From NCBI RefSeq assembly GCF_000014885.1, contig NC_011566.1:1736001-1800000 (forward strand): a stretch of DNA of 64,000 nt, written 5' to 3'. This document shows, piece by piece, positions 34,289-43,718 of the stretch (position 1 is the stretch's first letter; each line of letters begins with the position of its first letter). The notes under the pieces were generated by a model that was given only the letters and a program-made list of their open reading frames with translations, was not told the origin of the DNA and searched no databases. The translations under genes were made by a program, and so were the position numbers. Origin of the DNA: Shewanella piezotolerans WP3 (GTDB lineage: Bacteria > Pseudomonadota > Gammaproteobacteria > Enterobacterales > Shewanellaceae).

Positions 34289-35482
34289 TTAGGGAGTGTT
34301 CTTTTGTGGCATTGGCCACTGCAGTGTGACCCTGAAACCAGACGGTTGCTGATCGGTCTGAAACTGGATTTTGGCGCCAATCATGTCCGCTCGTTCACGC
34401 ATAGATTGTATTCCCAGGGATGAAGACATAGGTTGCGGTTCTAATGACATACCCACACCGTTATCTTGGAAAGATAGGCTGACAGTATTTTCCTTACAGG
34501 CTAAAACGATTGCCAATTTAGTGGCACTAGCATGTTTGGCAACGTTTGATAGCGCTTCTTGGGAGATCCGATAAATATGTAGTTTCTGCTCTTCAGTATA
34601 TAAGATTGCTTGGCTTAGGTTGAGCGATAGAGCAATACTCTTATGAGCCGCCATTTTCTTTGCTTCTGACTCAATCGCCGCATACAAACCGACTTTATCG
34701 ATAATTGCAGGGTGTAAGTGCCGCGAGATGTGTTGTAAATCGCGGGTGATTTTTGATAGATCAGCAGCAGCCTTCATTATCGCTGGTTGTGATTTGGGCT
34801 CAATCTGGTTATTGATAAAACCTAGCTCTAGATTCAACGAGGCTAAACGCTGGCCAATATCATCATGTAGATCTCTGGCTATAATTTTGAGCTGCTCCTC
34901 ACTGTCTTCGAGTAAGCGTTTGTTCAATGCTGTCACTTTCTCTTTTTGGTTTAATAGATCTTGATAATGCTGCAGCCGCTGCATACTTGAGGCCATGATA
35001 TTCCCCAAGATGGTTGAGCTACGAATAAATTGCTCATCAAAATCTTTCACGGTGTTAAAGTTAGCGGCCGCAAATGCCCCCCAAGGTTTACCCATTGCTT
35101 GGATGGGGATCAAAATGTGATTGATAGGAGCTTGGTCTTGAAGTTCTTTCGCTAGCGCCAGTAACTGCGGGTGGGTCGCACTATTGAGGATAACGCCTGA
35201 ATGGATCATAGCCTGATACTGAGATTTTATCTCAAGACTTAGGTCTAGCTTTATACTGGGTATATTACGTCCTGACACCGTATATGATCGCCAATCGGCA
35301 GTAATGTCTTTTGTATTTGGAAAGCAAGATATTCGATCAACACCCAGCAAAACGCGGCACTCTTCCAATACCGCATCCATAACGTCAGGCAGCGTTCCTG
35401 TGGGGGAGTCTAATAACTGGGTCGAGATTGAAATCAGCGTTTCATCGAATGCCGAAGACGCTATTGAATGTTGATGACTCAC
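34289..35482 (-). CDS. Sensor histidine kinase with GAF domain (NarX/DesK-type)
   Basis: A 397-residue kinase with no membrane segment, so probably a cytosolic sensor. An N-terminal GAF-like domain (about 15-170) leads to a coiled coil, the HisKA_3 box RDLHDDIGQRLASLNLELG with His206, and a HATPase domain (FQDNGVGMS, LGIQSMRERADMIGA). It pairs with the downstream NarL-type regulator. The start is uncertain: GTG at 35482 has GGAGAG nine bases upstream; an in-frame TTG at 35497 is part of that site. The signal is unknown, possibly a sulfated substrate or its breakdown product. Confidence 0.9.
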   Translation of the reverse strand: MSHQHSIASSAFDETLISISTQLLDSPTGTLPDVMDAVLEECRVLLGVDRISCFPNTKDITADWRSYTVSGRNIPSIKLDLSLEIKSQYQAMIHSGVILNSATHPQLLALAKELQDQAPINHILIPIQAMGKPWGAFAAANFNTVKDFDEQFIRSSTILGNIMASSMQRLQHYQDLLNQKEKVTALNKRLLEDSEEQLKIIARDLHDDIGQRLASLNLELGFINNQIEPKSQPAIMKAAADLSKITRDLQHISRHLHPAIIDKVGLYAAIESEAKKMAAHKSIALSLNLSQAILYTEEQKLHIYRISQEALSNVAKHASATKLAIVLACKENTVSLSFQDNGVGMSLEPQPMSSSLGIQSMRERADMIGAKIQFQTDQQPSGFRVTLQWPMPQKNTP

Positions 35483-35516
35483 CTTAGGACTCTCCAATTA
35501 TTGCTTTGAGTTTTCC

Positions 35517-35550
35517 TACTTAAACACTCTGATGTAGGTGTGTTTAAGTA
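35517..35550. promoter_or_regulatory. Inverted repeat TACTTAAACAC upstream of the sensor kinase
   Basis: Perfect 11-bp arms TACTTAAACAC (35517-35527) and GTGTTTAAGTA (35540-35550) are separated by 12 bases, so the half-sites lie 23 bp apart. It is about 35 bp upstream of the kinase start and is a candidate operator or promoter element; it differs from the 7-2-7 palindromes. Confidence 0.45.
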
Positions 35551-35643
35551 CAAGAGTATCAATGAAATGACTATTCACAGACACTCTTTTTTCGACACCA
35601 TCTTCTACTAAAAGAGTGATATAAGCACGCGTAAATAACGGTT

Positions 35644-35659
35644 TTAGGAATTTTCCTAG
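35644..35659 (+). promoter_or_regulatory. 7-2-7 palindrome before the sulfatase gene
   Basis: TTAGGAA-TT-TTCCTAG. A GATACT hexamer at 35683-35688 begins 38 bases from the T of TAGGAA, placing the palindrome centre at about -42 from the likely transcription start, as for an activator that touches the -35 region. Confidence 0.7.
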
Positions 35660-35715
35660 TTCGATTCCTCACAAAGAATCTAGATACTAGCCCCAACTTA
35701 AATGGGGAGTGAACG

Positions 35716-37248
35716 ATGAAAATTTTCACCAAAACGTTGTTATCAAAAGCGGTACTGGGTATTGCGGCTGTTACAACTGCAGTATCTGCACCTGCAATCG
35801 CTAAAAATGATTCAGAAAAACCAAACATTCTCGTTATCATGGCAGATGATATCGGTTGGTCAAATACTTCTGCATATAACATGGGCATGATGGGTTACAA
35901 AACTCCAAATATTGACCGTGTAGCAAAGTCTGGAATGATGTTTACTGACCACTACGGTCAACCAAGTTCAACAGCGGGTCGCGCAGCCTTCCTTACTGGC
36001 CAGCTACCAATCCGTACAGGTCTGCTAACGGTAGGAATGCCAGGTTCACCAATTGGTATTCACCAAGATGATCCAACCATCGCCGAAGTATTAAAAGAGC
36101 AGGGTTATATGACTGTTCAACTTGGTAAAAACCATTTGGGTGACCAAGAGCACATGTTGCCTCATCGCCGTGGTTTCGATTACTTCTACGGAAATCTATA
36201 TCATTTAAATGCTGAAGAAGAGCCTGAGAATGAAGATTACCCTAAAGATCCAGCATTCCTAGAGCGTTTCGGTCCTCGCGGTATCGTTGAAGGTTCAGCT
36301 GACGGTGAAACGGGCTCGGGTGGTCCGTTAACCAAGAAACGTATGGAAACTATCGATCGCGAATTGACTGATATGGCCGTTGACTATATTGAAGATTACG
36401 CGAAGAAAGATGAGCCTTTCTTTATGTGGTACAACCCTTCACGTATGCATGTTTGGACACACTTAAGTGAAAAATGGCAGGGTAAAACAGGCTATGGTTT
36501 GTACGCAGATGGCATGGCTGAGCTTGATAGTTATGTCGGTGAAATCCTCGACACTCTAGACAAGACTGGCCAACGTGAAAACACCATTGTTATTTTCACT
36601 ACCGATAATGGCGCTGAAAAAATGTCTTGGCCTGACGGTGGTAATACCCCCTTTAAAGGCGAGAAAGGTCTAACGTCTGAAGGTGGTGTACGTGTTCCGT
36701 TCATGGTTAGCTGGCCTGGAAAAATCCCAGCTGGCAGTGTAAACAACGGTATTCAATCTCATGAAGATATATTTACCACTTTAGCCACTTTTGCTGGTGA
36801 GAAAAATGTACAACAGAACTTCAAGAAGAAGCATGATGTTTACATTGATGGATATGACCACACTCAAGCTTGGTTAAGCAATGAAGATACCGCCCGTAAT
36901 GAGATTTTCTATTTTGCTGAAACAGGCAACTTAGAAGCTGTACGAGTTGGTAAAACGAAAGCAACCTTTATTCAGCCAACTGAAGAAAACTGGTTTGCAC
37001 CTCGTTTAGCAACGCAGTGGCCTCAACTTGTCGACCTACGTTCAGATCCGTACGAAGATGCTCCTGAGCATTCGATGATGTACCTTCGTTGGTTCGGTGA
37101 GCGTATGTATAACTTCGTTCCAGTCCAAGTTGAAGTCGCTAAATTGCTACAAACTTTCAACGAGTTCCCTCTAAGACAAGAGCCTGCATCATTTAACTTA
37201 GAACGAGTGATCAAGCAACTGCCTTATCGTGGCGGTGACGCGAAGTAA
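35716..37248 (+). CDS. Exported Ser-type sulfatase
   Basis: A 510-residue S1-family sulfatase with a signal peptide (cleavage likely near PAIA/KN). The alkaline-phosphatase-type fold starts KPNILVIMADDIGWSNTSAY, with the metal-binding Asp pair. The modification motif is Ser85-Thr-Ala-Gly-Arg89 followed by AAFLTG, i.e. Ser instead of Cys, which needs an anSME-type enzyme; that gene is nearby. Further hallmarks are LGKNHLGDQE and FTTDNGAE. The substrate (aryl or polysaccharide sulfate) cannot be told. A terminator follows. Confidence 0.93.
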   Translation: MKIFTKTLLSKAVLGIAAVTTAVSAPAIAKNDSEKPNILVIMADDIGWSNTSAYNMGMMGYKTPNIDRVAKSGMMFTDHYGQPSSTAGRAAFLTGQLPIRTGLLTVGMPGSPIGIHQDDPTIAEVLKEQGYMTVQLGKNHLGDQEHMLPHRRGFDYFYGNLYHLNAEEEPENEDYPKDPAFLERFGPRGIVEGSADGETGSGGPLTKKRMETIDRELTDMAVDYIEDYAKKDEPFFMWYNPSRMHVWTHLSEKWQGKTGYGLYADGMAELDSYVGEILDTLDKTGQRENTIVIFTTDNGAEKMSWPDGGNTPFKGEKGLTSEGGVRVPFMVSWPGKIPAGSVNNGIQSHEDIFTTLATFAGEKNVQQNFKKKHDVYIDGYDHTQAWLSNEDTARNEIFYFAETGNLEAVRVGKTKATFIQPTEENWFAPRLATQWPQLVDLRSDPYEDAPEHSMMYLRWFGERMYNFVPVQVEVAKLLQTFNEFPLRQEPASFNLERVIKQLPYRGGDAK

Positions 37249-37262
37249 TTAGTCGCACTATT

Positions 37263-37288
37263 AAGGGCACAATTTAGTGCCCTTTTTT
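37263..37288 (+). terminator. Rho-independent terminator after the sulfatase gene
   Basis: AAGGGCAC / GTGCCCTT over a six-base loop, then T residues. It separates the sulfatase from the MoxR operon, though read-through is possible. Confidence 0.85.
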
Positions 37289-37329
37289 AATCTATCTAGC
37301 ACCCTCAAAACACTCTAAAGGTGATAGCC

Positions 37330-38292
37330 TTGCATCCATCAATTTGTCTATTTGAAGAACTACAACTGCGCGTTAATCAACAGGTGCTTGGCCAAGAAAC
37401 CGTTGTTGAGCAGTTAGTCATTGCGCTTATTGCCAATGGGCACGTCCTGATACAAGGGCTACCTGGCTTGGCTAAAACTCGGGCTGTGAATGCCCTAGCC
37501 GCTGAGGTTTCAGCGCAGCTTAACCGAATTCAATTTACTCCTGATATGCTGCCGGCCGATATTACTGGTAGCGAGATCTACAACAATCAAACTCAGAGTC
37601 TGAGTTTTAAACCTGGGCCCGTCTTTTGCCACTTCTTACTCGCCGATGAAATAAACCGAGCGCCGGCAAAAGTACAATCAGCATTGTTGGAGTCAATGGC
37701 TGAAAGCCAAGTCTCTGTCGCGGGTGTTTCACATTCGCTGCCTGAACTCTTCATGGTATTAGCGACGCAAAACCCCGTAGAGCAAGAGGGGACCTATCCC
37801 CTGCCGGAAGCACAAATGGATCGCTTTTTAATGCAGGTTTTAGTGGACTATCCAGATAAAAATGCCGAAAAGAAGATGCTCCAATTACTTCGAGCCGCAA
37901 CAAACAGTCGCTTGGCAGCCGCTACCCCTAAACTGACGGTCGACGCTGTCCTTGCAGCGAGAGCCGAGGTGGAGCAAGTCTATGTTAATGACAATATCGA
38001 TCAGTACATCGTCGATATTGTTGATGCGACCCGCTTCCCGCAGAAGTTTTCCACCGAATTAGCTGAATTAATTGACCTAGGGGCGAGCCCTCGCGCCACG
38101 ATAGCGCTCGATAAATGCGCACGGGCGCGCGCCTGGTTAGCAGGCCGTGATTTTGTTACCCCTGAGGATGTAAAAGTCGTTTGTCATGCAGTTCTGCGTC
38201 ATCGAATTGTTCTTAGCTTTACTTGTATCAATCTCAAGCTAACCAGTGATGATGTCATCGATAAGCTACTCGAGAACGTCACGTTTGTCTGA
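37330..38292 (+). CDS. MoxR-type AAA+ ATPase
   Basis: A MoxR-family ATPase of about 320 residues. Walker A is QGLPGLAKTRAV, Walker B ADEINRAPAKVQSALLESM, and sensor LATQNPVEQEGTYPLPEAQMDRF. MoxR proteins act as chaperones with VWA-domain partners encoded in the same operon, as here. The start is uncertain: TTG at 37330 has AAGGTG seven bases upstream, while GTG at 37321, three codons earlier, overlaps that site. First gene of a six-gene operon (to 43639). Confidence 0.93.
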   Translation: MHPSICLFEELQLRVNQQVLGQETVVEQLVIALIANGHVLIQGLPGLAKTRAVNALAAEVSAQLNRIQFTPDMLPADITGSEIYNNQTQSLSFKPGPVFCHFLLADEINRAPAKVQSALLESMAESQVSVAGVSHSLPELFMVLATQNPVEQEGTYPLPEAQMDRFLMQVLVDYPDKNAEKKMLQLLRAATNSRLAAATPKLTVDAVLAARAEVEQVYVNDNIDQYIVDIVDATRFPQKFSTELAELIDLGASPRATIALDKCARARAWLAGRDFVTPEDVKVVCHAVLRHRIVLSFTCINLKLTSDDVIDKLLENVTFV

Positions 38293-38311
38293 GTAAGGTG
38301 AGGGGGTCAAA

Positions 38312-39280
38312 ATGAACAACGATGGTCGTATTTACAGCAGTTTTTCAAGGTTAAGTTTGCTAGCCAAAAGAGGGAGAGATTTAAGCTGGCGCCCCCCCTA
38401 TAGCAAAATATCCCCGATGAGTGGTGTACAAAAAAGTCATCAGCGAGGGCGAGGTTTGGATTTTGTCGAACTGCGGCATTACTTTCCTGGTGACGATGTT
38501 CGTTGTATAGATTGGCGGGTGACTCAACGAACAGGCCAAGCTTTTATTCGTTTATATGCCGAAGAGAAAGACAAAAATACAGTATTAATTATCGACTTGC
38601 GCAGCAGTATGTTTTTCGCAAGTGATGGCTCGATGAAATCAGTCATTGCCAGTGAGTTGGCTGCGATTATTGCTGGTCGTATTCAACTTGAGGGCGATCG
38701 AATTGGTGCACTATTAATGACCGATAAAGGGATTGCAGTGCACCAGCCACAACGTGGTGAAAAATCACTGCTCACCTTACTGGAAAACGTTGTATTTCAC
38801 GGGCAGTCGTTGGGGCAGACGCAGGATAATTTTGTTAGGAAACCATTAGTCTCTGACGGCCCAGAGACTTGCTTTAGTTCTCAGGCAACGCTTGATGACG
38901 TATTAAAACAGCTGTGTTTGCAAAAAACCAAAGAAAGCCAAATCTTCATGATCAGCGACTTTATCGATTTCACCGTTGAGAAAAGTAACGCCTTTATCGC
39001 TCAGCTAGCAAAACGTAACAATGTGATTGCCTTGCGTGTCAGTGACCCGTTTGAAGATCAACTCCCTGAGATCGCGTTAGTCATGGGTAACGGAAATGTT
39101 CAGTTAGACGTCAGACAAAATGCAGCTGAACTTCGTCAACGCTATAACCAATTTGCAGCGCAGCAAAATCAACAGCTTGAAACAAGCCTGGCGGCAATGG
39201 GGATCCCCTGTTTGCATTTATCGACTCATCTAGACTGCTGGCAGCAATTGGCTGCCATGTCGATAAAAGGACAGGGTTAA
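38312..39280 (+). CDS. DUF58 domain protein of the MoxR operon
   Basis: A 322-residue protein with the DUF58 core GRGLDFVELRHYFPGDDVR, then IDWRVTQRTGQAFIRLYAEE and a degenerate VWA-like part (LIIDLRSSM). DUF58 proteins nearly always follow moxR and are thought to be partners of the ATPase; their activity is unknown. It is cytoplasmic, with no membrane segment. It starts 19 bases after moxR and ends one base before the next gene. Confidence 0.9.
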   Translation: MNNDGRIYSSFSRLSLLAKRGRDLSWRPPYSKISPMSGVQKSHQRGRGLDFVELRHYFPGDDVRCIDWRVTQRTGQAFIRLYAEEKDKNTVLIIDLRSSMFFASDGSMKSVIASELAAIIAGRIQLEGDRIGALLMTDKGIAVHQPQRGEKSLLTLLENVVFHGQSLGQTQDNFVRKPLVSDGPETCFSSQATLDDVLKQLCLQKTKESQIFMISDFIDFTVEKSNAFIAQLAKRNNVIALRVSDPFEDQLPEIALVMGNGNVQLDVRQNAAELRQRYNQFAAQQNQQLETSLAAMGIPCLHLSTHLDCWQQLAAMSIKGQG

Positions 39281-39281
39281 T

Positions 39282-39806
39282 ATGACAAAATCGGCACAAT
39301 CTTCAGGACAGGTGGTCGAATTTGGCTCACACCTGATCAAAAGAGCTCAATGGCAAACAGCGCCAGACGCAATTTCTTGGTGGCCAGAGACGCCTTTATG
39401 GACAGCCATCTTTATCACTATAGTGGCCTGTATTATTGGCTGGACAATACTAAGTGGCTATCGTTTTTTGCAAAAAGCCTACGTACGCCAAACACGGCGT
39501 TGTTTTATTGAATTTGACAGCAGCAACGATCTGGTTGGAATGGCCGATTTACTGAGGCGTTTTAGCCAGCAACATTGGGCATTGCAATCGCTGTCAGCTT
39601 TAGACCCAAAGGCCTTTTCTAAATGTGTTGTCGAGTTAACGGCTACTGCAAAGGCACCGAGGAGTTCTCGCGTCGCGCCCATGGATTTAGCCCTGCTTGA
39701 ATCTGCCATGTGTGCACTGCTAAGCAACAGTTACCAACAAAACCCCGAGCTTGAGCCAATACAACGGCAACTTATCAAAAAGTGGTTTGAGGAGGTAACA
39801 TGTTAA
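39282..39806 (+). CDS. DUF4381-type single-pass membrane protein
   Basis: A 174-residue protein with one hydrophobic helix at about residues 42-63 (LWTAIFITIVACIIGWTIL) and a helical C-terminal part (SNDLVGMADLLRRFSQQHW). Position and size fit the DUF4381 proteins of MoxR/Bat operons. It overlaps the next gene by seven bases. The biochemical role is unknown. Confidence 0.8.
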   Translation: MTKSAQSSGQVVEFGSHLIKRAQWQTAPDAISWWPETPLWTAIFITIVACIIGWTILSGYRFLQKAYVRQTRRCFIEFDSSNDLVGMADLLRRFSQQHWALQSLSALDPKAFSKCVVELTATAKAPRSSRVAPMDLALLESAMCALLSNSYQQNPELEPIQRQLIKKWFEEVTC

Positions 39807-40786
39807 CGTTCAGCAGCCCTTGGCTAGCATGCCTACTGTTATTACCTATCGTTGCATTGCTGCTGCCAAAACACCGTACTCAGTTATCTGCCATTCGTTT
39901 TTCTAGGTTTGAGCAACTTGCCAGTTTAAGTACTCATAAACCGACCCAAGGTGCTGTGGTATTAAGACGACTATTTTGGCAAAGAAGCCTCGCAACATTG
40001 ACCTACATAGCTTTAGTTATCGCTGCAATGCGACCGATATGGCTCGATGAACCTTTCACCCGAGATAAAGTCGGGAGAGAGATGATGGTTGCGGTAGATT
40101 TATCAGGCTCGATGGAAGCCCGTGACTTTGTCGATTTAAAAGGTGACAAGACTCGACGTATAGATGGTGTAAAGTCACTATTACTGGATTTTTTAGCGCA
40201 AAGAGCATCAGACCGTGTCGGACTGATTGCTTTTGGTGATGCAGCATATCTGCAGGCGCCATTTACCGAAGATAAGGGCGCCTTGAGTTTATTGCTGAAA
40301 GAGATGGATGTCCGCATGGCTGGCGCTGGCACCGCACTTGGTGATGCTATCGGTGTCGCGGTTAATCACTTCTCTCACTCAGACACTGACAATAAAGTGT
40401 TGCTATTGCTCACCGATGGCAATGATACCAGCAGCGAGTTTCCTCCACTGGAAGCGGCTCGTTACGCCGCGCAGCAAGGTATTGTTATTTACCCTATCGC
40501 GATTGGTGACCCTGCTAATGTAGGTGAAGATAGTCTCGATATTGAGATGTTGCAGCAGATTGCAGACATAACCTATGGGCAGGTATTTGAGGCGCAAGAC
40601 GGCGAAGCCTTTACGCAAGTCTACAGCATCATTGAGACGTTAGAACCGCAGGTTTTTGATAGCTTTACCATACGTCCGGAGAAGCAGTTGTATTTTTGGC
40701 CATTGTTAATCGTTTTAGGGTTAAATCTCGCCGCGCTGATCATGGCAACATGGATCGCGCAAAGAAAGAGAGGCAAGCATGAGTGA
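39800..40786 (+). CDS. BatA-like VWA-domain membrane protein
   Basis: A 328-residue protein with two N-terminal hydrophobic segments, a VWA domain with an intact MIDAS (VDLSGSMEARDF, then GAGTALGDAIGV and LLTDGNDTSS), and a C-terminal membrane helix (FWPLLIVLGLNLAALIMATWI). It resembles BatA of aerotolerance operons. The VWA domain is probably periplasmic and bound to a divalent cation. It overlaps its neighbours on both sides, indicating translational coupling. Confidence 0.9.
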   Translation: MLTFSSPWLACLLLLPIVALLLPKHRTQLSAIRFSRFEQLASLSTHKPTQGAVVLRRLFWQRSLATLTYIALVIAAMRPIWLDEPFTRDKVGREMMVAVDLSGSMEARDFVDLKGDKTRRIDGVKSLLLDFLAQRASDRVGLIAFGDAAYLQAPFTEDKGALSLLLKEMDVRMAGAGTALGDAIGVAVNHFSHSDTDNKVLLLLTDGNDTSSEFPPLEAARYAAQQGIVIYPIAIGDPANVGEDSLDIEMLQQIADITYGQVFEAQDGEAFTQVYSIIETLEPQVFDSFTIRPEKQLYFWPLLIVLGLNLAALIMATWIAQRKRGKHE

Positions 40787-42389
40787 ATTTCACTTTATTC
40801 GGCCATGGGCACTGTTGGCGCTTATTCCTTACCTCTATTGGTTGTGGCTTAGTCACAGAGCAAAGCGACACACTCAAACTAAAATACCCTTGGCTGCGCA
40901 CTTAGCCCCTTATTTAAATACTGGTCATCAAGGGGGAAAGCGGTTTTCCCCTATGCAGTTATTACCCATGGTTATGGGGACTATGATTGTTATTGTGAGT
41001 GGTCCAGCTTGGCAGCCAGAAGAGGGAAGCTTAGCTAAAAATAGATCGCCGCTGATCTTTGTCATCGATCTGTCCAGCTCAATGGCGCAGTCAGATGTCG
41101 CCCCCAGCCGAATCGAAAGTGCTAAGCATAAATTGACGCGGTTACTCGCGAGTAAAAATGATGGCTTAGTAGGGGCATGGGTGTATGCCGGTAGTGGCCA
41201 CCAACTTATTCCTCCGACCGAAGATCGCGAAGTACTAACTGTGTATTTACAGAGTTTGAATACTCGTTTGGTGCCTAGACAGGGAAAGGATATTGCGACA
41301 GTGTTAAGCCAACTAAAGCAGCAAAATACTCAGTCAGTTCCAGCGAGTATCGTGGTCATTAGCGACAGCATCGATAACGAAGCGCGTCAGGCTATATCTG
41401 CTTACCAAAAGGATAGCCAAGATCAATTACTGCTGTGGAAATTTGGCTTTGCCTCATCGATGTCGAGTCCTCGTGGCATTGAGTTACTGCAGATGACGGC
41501 AGATGATACTGATATTGAAGCGATAATTAGCTGGGTTAATCAATTTAGCTTCTTTGACCCAGAAGATACCAATATTGTTTGGGCTGAGGCTGGCTATTGG
41601 TTAGTTTTTCCGACGTTATTGCTGAGCTTGCTGTGGTTTAGAAGGGGCTGGAGCATTCACTGGGTTGGCGTTATTCTTCTGCTGCCCTTGTTCAGTATGG
41701 CACCAACCAGTGAAGCTAACGCACAAGGGGCTGCTAAGGTCGCTGTAGGGGAGAACAACAACTGCGATAATCTATTTATGCGGTTATTGATGACGCCAGA
41801 TCAGCAAGGGCAATGGTTCTATCAACGACAGGATTTCTCTTGTGCTGCGAATAGCTTCGTTGACCCGCAATGGAAAATAGAAGCCTTAATGCGTAGTAAC
41901 CAATGGGAATGGGCTCTGACCATGCTTAATACTCAGCCGGACTCACTAACACGACGGTTTAATATCGGCATGAGTTATTTACATCTAGCACGATTTCGCT
42001 CCGCGCAGCGTTGGTTCCAGCAGGTTTTATTGTTAGAACCTGAGCACCCACAAGCCACTTATAACTTAACAGTGCTGGATGATATTTTTGAGCTGATGGA
42101 GCAACGTGCACAGGGACAGGGCACTGCTGGCGAAGATATGACGGCTGATGTGATTGATTCCTTGCAAGAGGATATGCAGATTGATGAGCCTGCAGACAAG
42201 ATTGAATTAGTTAATAGCGCGGATCTTATTGCCGAGGAACATCTAACCAAAATTTGGCTAGAGCAAGTTAAGCGTGATCCTGCTGTTTTTTTACGTAATA
42301 AATTCACCCTGCAATTACAGAAAGATGAAACTGACAGTTCGAGCACGTCACAGAAAACGGATACTCAAACGTTAACAGGAGGCCAGTGA
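40779..42389 (+). CDS. BatB/BatC-like fusion: VWA domain plus TPR repeats
   Basis: A 536-residue protein. Residues 1-75 hold membrane segments; the VWA domain (about 85-270) has MIDAS FVIDLSSSMAQSDVAPSR. Two more membrane helices (about 270-315) lead to a C-terminal TPR-like region (about 350-440: WALTMLNTQPDSL, FNIGMSYLHLARFRSAQRWF, EPEHPQATYNLTVL). In Bacteroides BatB and BatC are separate; here one gene joins both functions. It overlaps both neighbouring genes. Confidence 0.87.
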   Translation: MSEFHFIRPWALLALIPYLYWLWLSHRAKRHTQTKIPLAAHLAPYLNTGHQGGKRFSPMQLLPMVMGTMIVIVSGPAWQPEEGSLAKNRSPLIFVIDLSSSMAQSDVAPSRIESAKHKLTRLLASKNDGLVGAWVYAGSGHQLIPPTEDREVLTVYLQSLNTRLVPRQGKDIATVLSQLKQQNTQSVPASIVVISDSIDNEARQAISAYQKDSQDQLLLWKFGFASSMSSPRGIELLQMTADDTDIEAIISWVNQFSFFDPEDTNIVWAEAGYWLVFPTLLLSLLWFRRGWSIHWVGVILLLPLFSMAPTSEANAQGAAKVAVGENNNCDNLFMRLLMTPDQQGQWFYQRQDFSCAANSFVDPQWKIEALMRSNQWEWALTMLNTQPDSLTRRFNIGMSYLHLARFRSAQRWFQQVLLLEPEHPQATYNLTVLDDIFELMEQRAQGQGTAGEDMTADVIDSLQEDMQIDEPADKIELVNSADLIAEEHLTKIWLEQVKRDPAVFLRNKFTLQLQKDETDSSSTSQKTDTQTLTGGQ

Positions 42390-43639
42390 TGCGCTTAAGC
42401 CACCACTCAACCCTATTACTCAAGCTTTGTTGTTACCTATGCTTGGTATTTAGTATATCGGCCAATGCCACAAGTTATCGCGCTCAATGGATTATCGATA
42501 GCCAAAAGCCGTTAGAATCTCGGATGAAGAATACCTTGTGGTTAGCCGTTATTAGCGATGAACCGATAGCCGCTAGCATGGTGGTTGAACCCATTAAAGT
42601 GAAGCACCTTTTTATCGAAAAAGCGAAATCGGGGCCTATTTATACCACTCGTGTAATAGACGGTCTGCGAAAGCATGTCGCTCAAATGAAATACGATATT
42701 TATCCTGCAAAAGCAGGTGAATTTGCGTTACCCGCCACTAAAGTGACGCTTGGTAAAGGGGAGGGCGCAAGCACCATCTATGCTGACACTCAGCAGTTTA
42801 ATGTTGTCGCCCAGCCAGAAAAAGCACGCGGCCTGATAGTTACCTCATCATTAACCTTATCGCAAAAATTGTCAGACATTGAGCTTATTGCTGGTGGCGC
42901 AGTGAGTCGTGAAGTATCCATGAAGGTGGCTGACTTGCCGGGGTATTTGATTGCAGAGCTTCCTTTATCAGTTACAGACTCAGCGAGTAGTCAGTCTGTG
43001 ACGATGGCAAATAGTGTCACAAGTAGTGCCTCCTTTAGAGGAATTGTGACCGGAAAGAGAGAAAGTAAGCTGCTCTATCGATTTACAGTTGAAGGTCAAT
43101 ATCAACTGCCTCAAATATCTGTTAGTTGGTGGGATCCAAATAAACAGCAGGTGGAATACAGTGTTTTACCTGCAGTCGATGTAACAGTTAGGGCCGCGCC
43201 ACCTTTGCCTATGAAGCAAAGGGTCAGCTTTTGGCTGTCGAGCTTTGTTGATGTGATTCAAGCCTATCAGCAATATTTAGTGGTAATGTTCGTGGCAATA
43301 TTGTTGATGTTTTGGCAAAGGCGGCGGCTTATCAGCTTGATTAATTTAGGGCTAACTCAGGTCAAAGTCGCAGCATCATTACCCTTGAGTCAGTTGCTTA
43401 TTTTGACGATAAAAGCCGTTTTTTGCTCTAAGAAAAAGCTACCTGCGTTATACACATGTTGGTCTGAACTTCTGTCTAAATCATTACAACTTGAAGCTCG
43501 CAATTTGCAGTCATTATTCTGTTATCAAATATCTGGCTCAGTTAAGGTTCAGCGCCGACTCCTACTTGGGCAAATGATCCATATTAATTGGTTATTCTAT
43601 TATCAAGGCTTTCAGCTGCAACCGCTTAACCCTAAGTAA
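42389..43639 (+). CDS. BatD-like protein of the MoxR operon
   Basis: A 416-residue protein with a signal peptide (LCCYLCLVFSISANA/TS), a large predicted periplasmic beta-rich part (residues 25-275) and one membrane helix at about 293-312 (QYLVVMFVAILLMFWQ), then a cytoplasmic tail with cysteines. Order and topology fit BatD. The ATG at 42389 overlaps the upstream stop (GTGATG) and has AGGAGG six bases before it. Last gene of the operon. Confidence 0.82.
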   Translation: MRLSHHSTLLLKLCCYLCLVFSISANATSYRAQWIIDSQKPLESRMKNTLWLAVISDEPIAASMVVEPIKVKHLFIEKAKSGPIYTTRVIDGLRKHVAQMKYDIYPAKAGEFALPATKVTLGKGEGASTIYADTQQFNVVAQPEKARGLIVTSSLTLSQKLSDIELIAGGAVSREVSMKVADLPGYLIAELPLSVTDSASSQSVTMANSVTSSASFRGIVTGKRESKLLYRFTVEGQYQLPQISVSWWDPNKQQVEYSVLPAVDVTVRAAPPLPMKQRVSFWLSSFVDVIQAYQQYLVVMFVAILLMFWQRRRLISLINLGLTQVKVAASLPLSQLLILTIKAVFCSKKKLPALYTCWSELLSKSLQLEARNLQSLFCYQISGSVKVQRRLLLGQMIHINWLFYYQGFQLQPLNPK

Positions 43640-43702
43640 TTCACGTCGATGAACCGCATCGAATACTAGAGCATTGGCTAGTGCCAGATTAGTAATGTTC
43701 CT

Positions 43703-43718
43703 TTAGGAAAAGTCCCAG
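43703..43718 (+). promoter_or_regulatory. 7-2-7 palindrome before the small secreted-protein gene
   Basis: TTAGGAA-AA-GTCCCAG, less symmetric than the other two. TAAAAT at 43742-43747 begins exactly 38 bases from the T of TAGGAA, the same spacing as at the sulfatase and maturase promoters. Confidence 0.6.

Noticed and set aside
35505..35518. A fourth 7-2-7 site at the sensor kinase gene (TAGGAA on the minus strand)
   Set aside because: Only one half-site is present, and the -10 at the shared spacing would fall inside the kinase start region.
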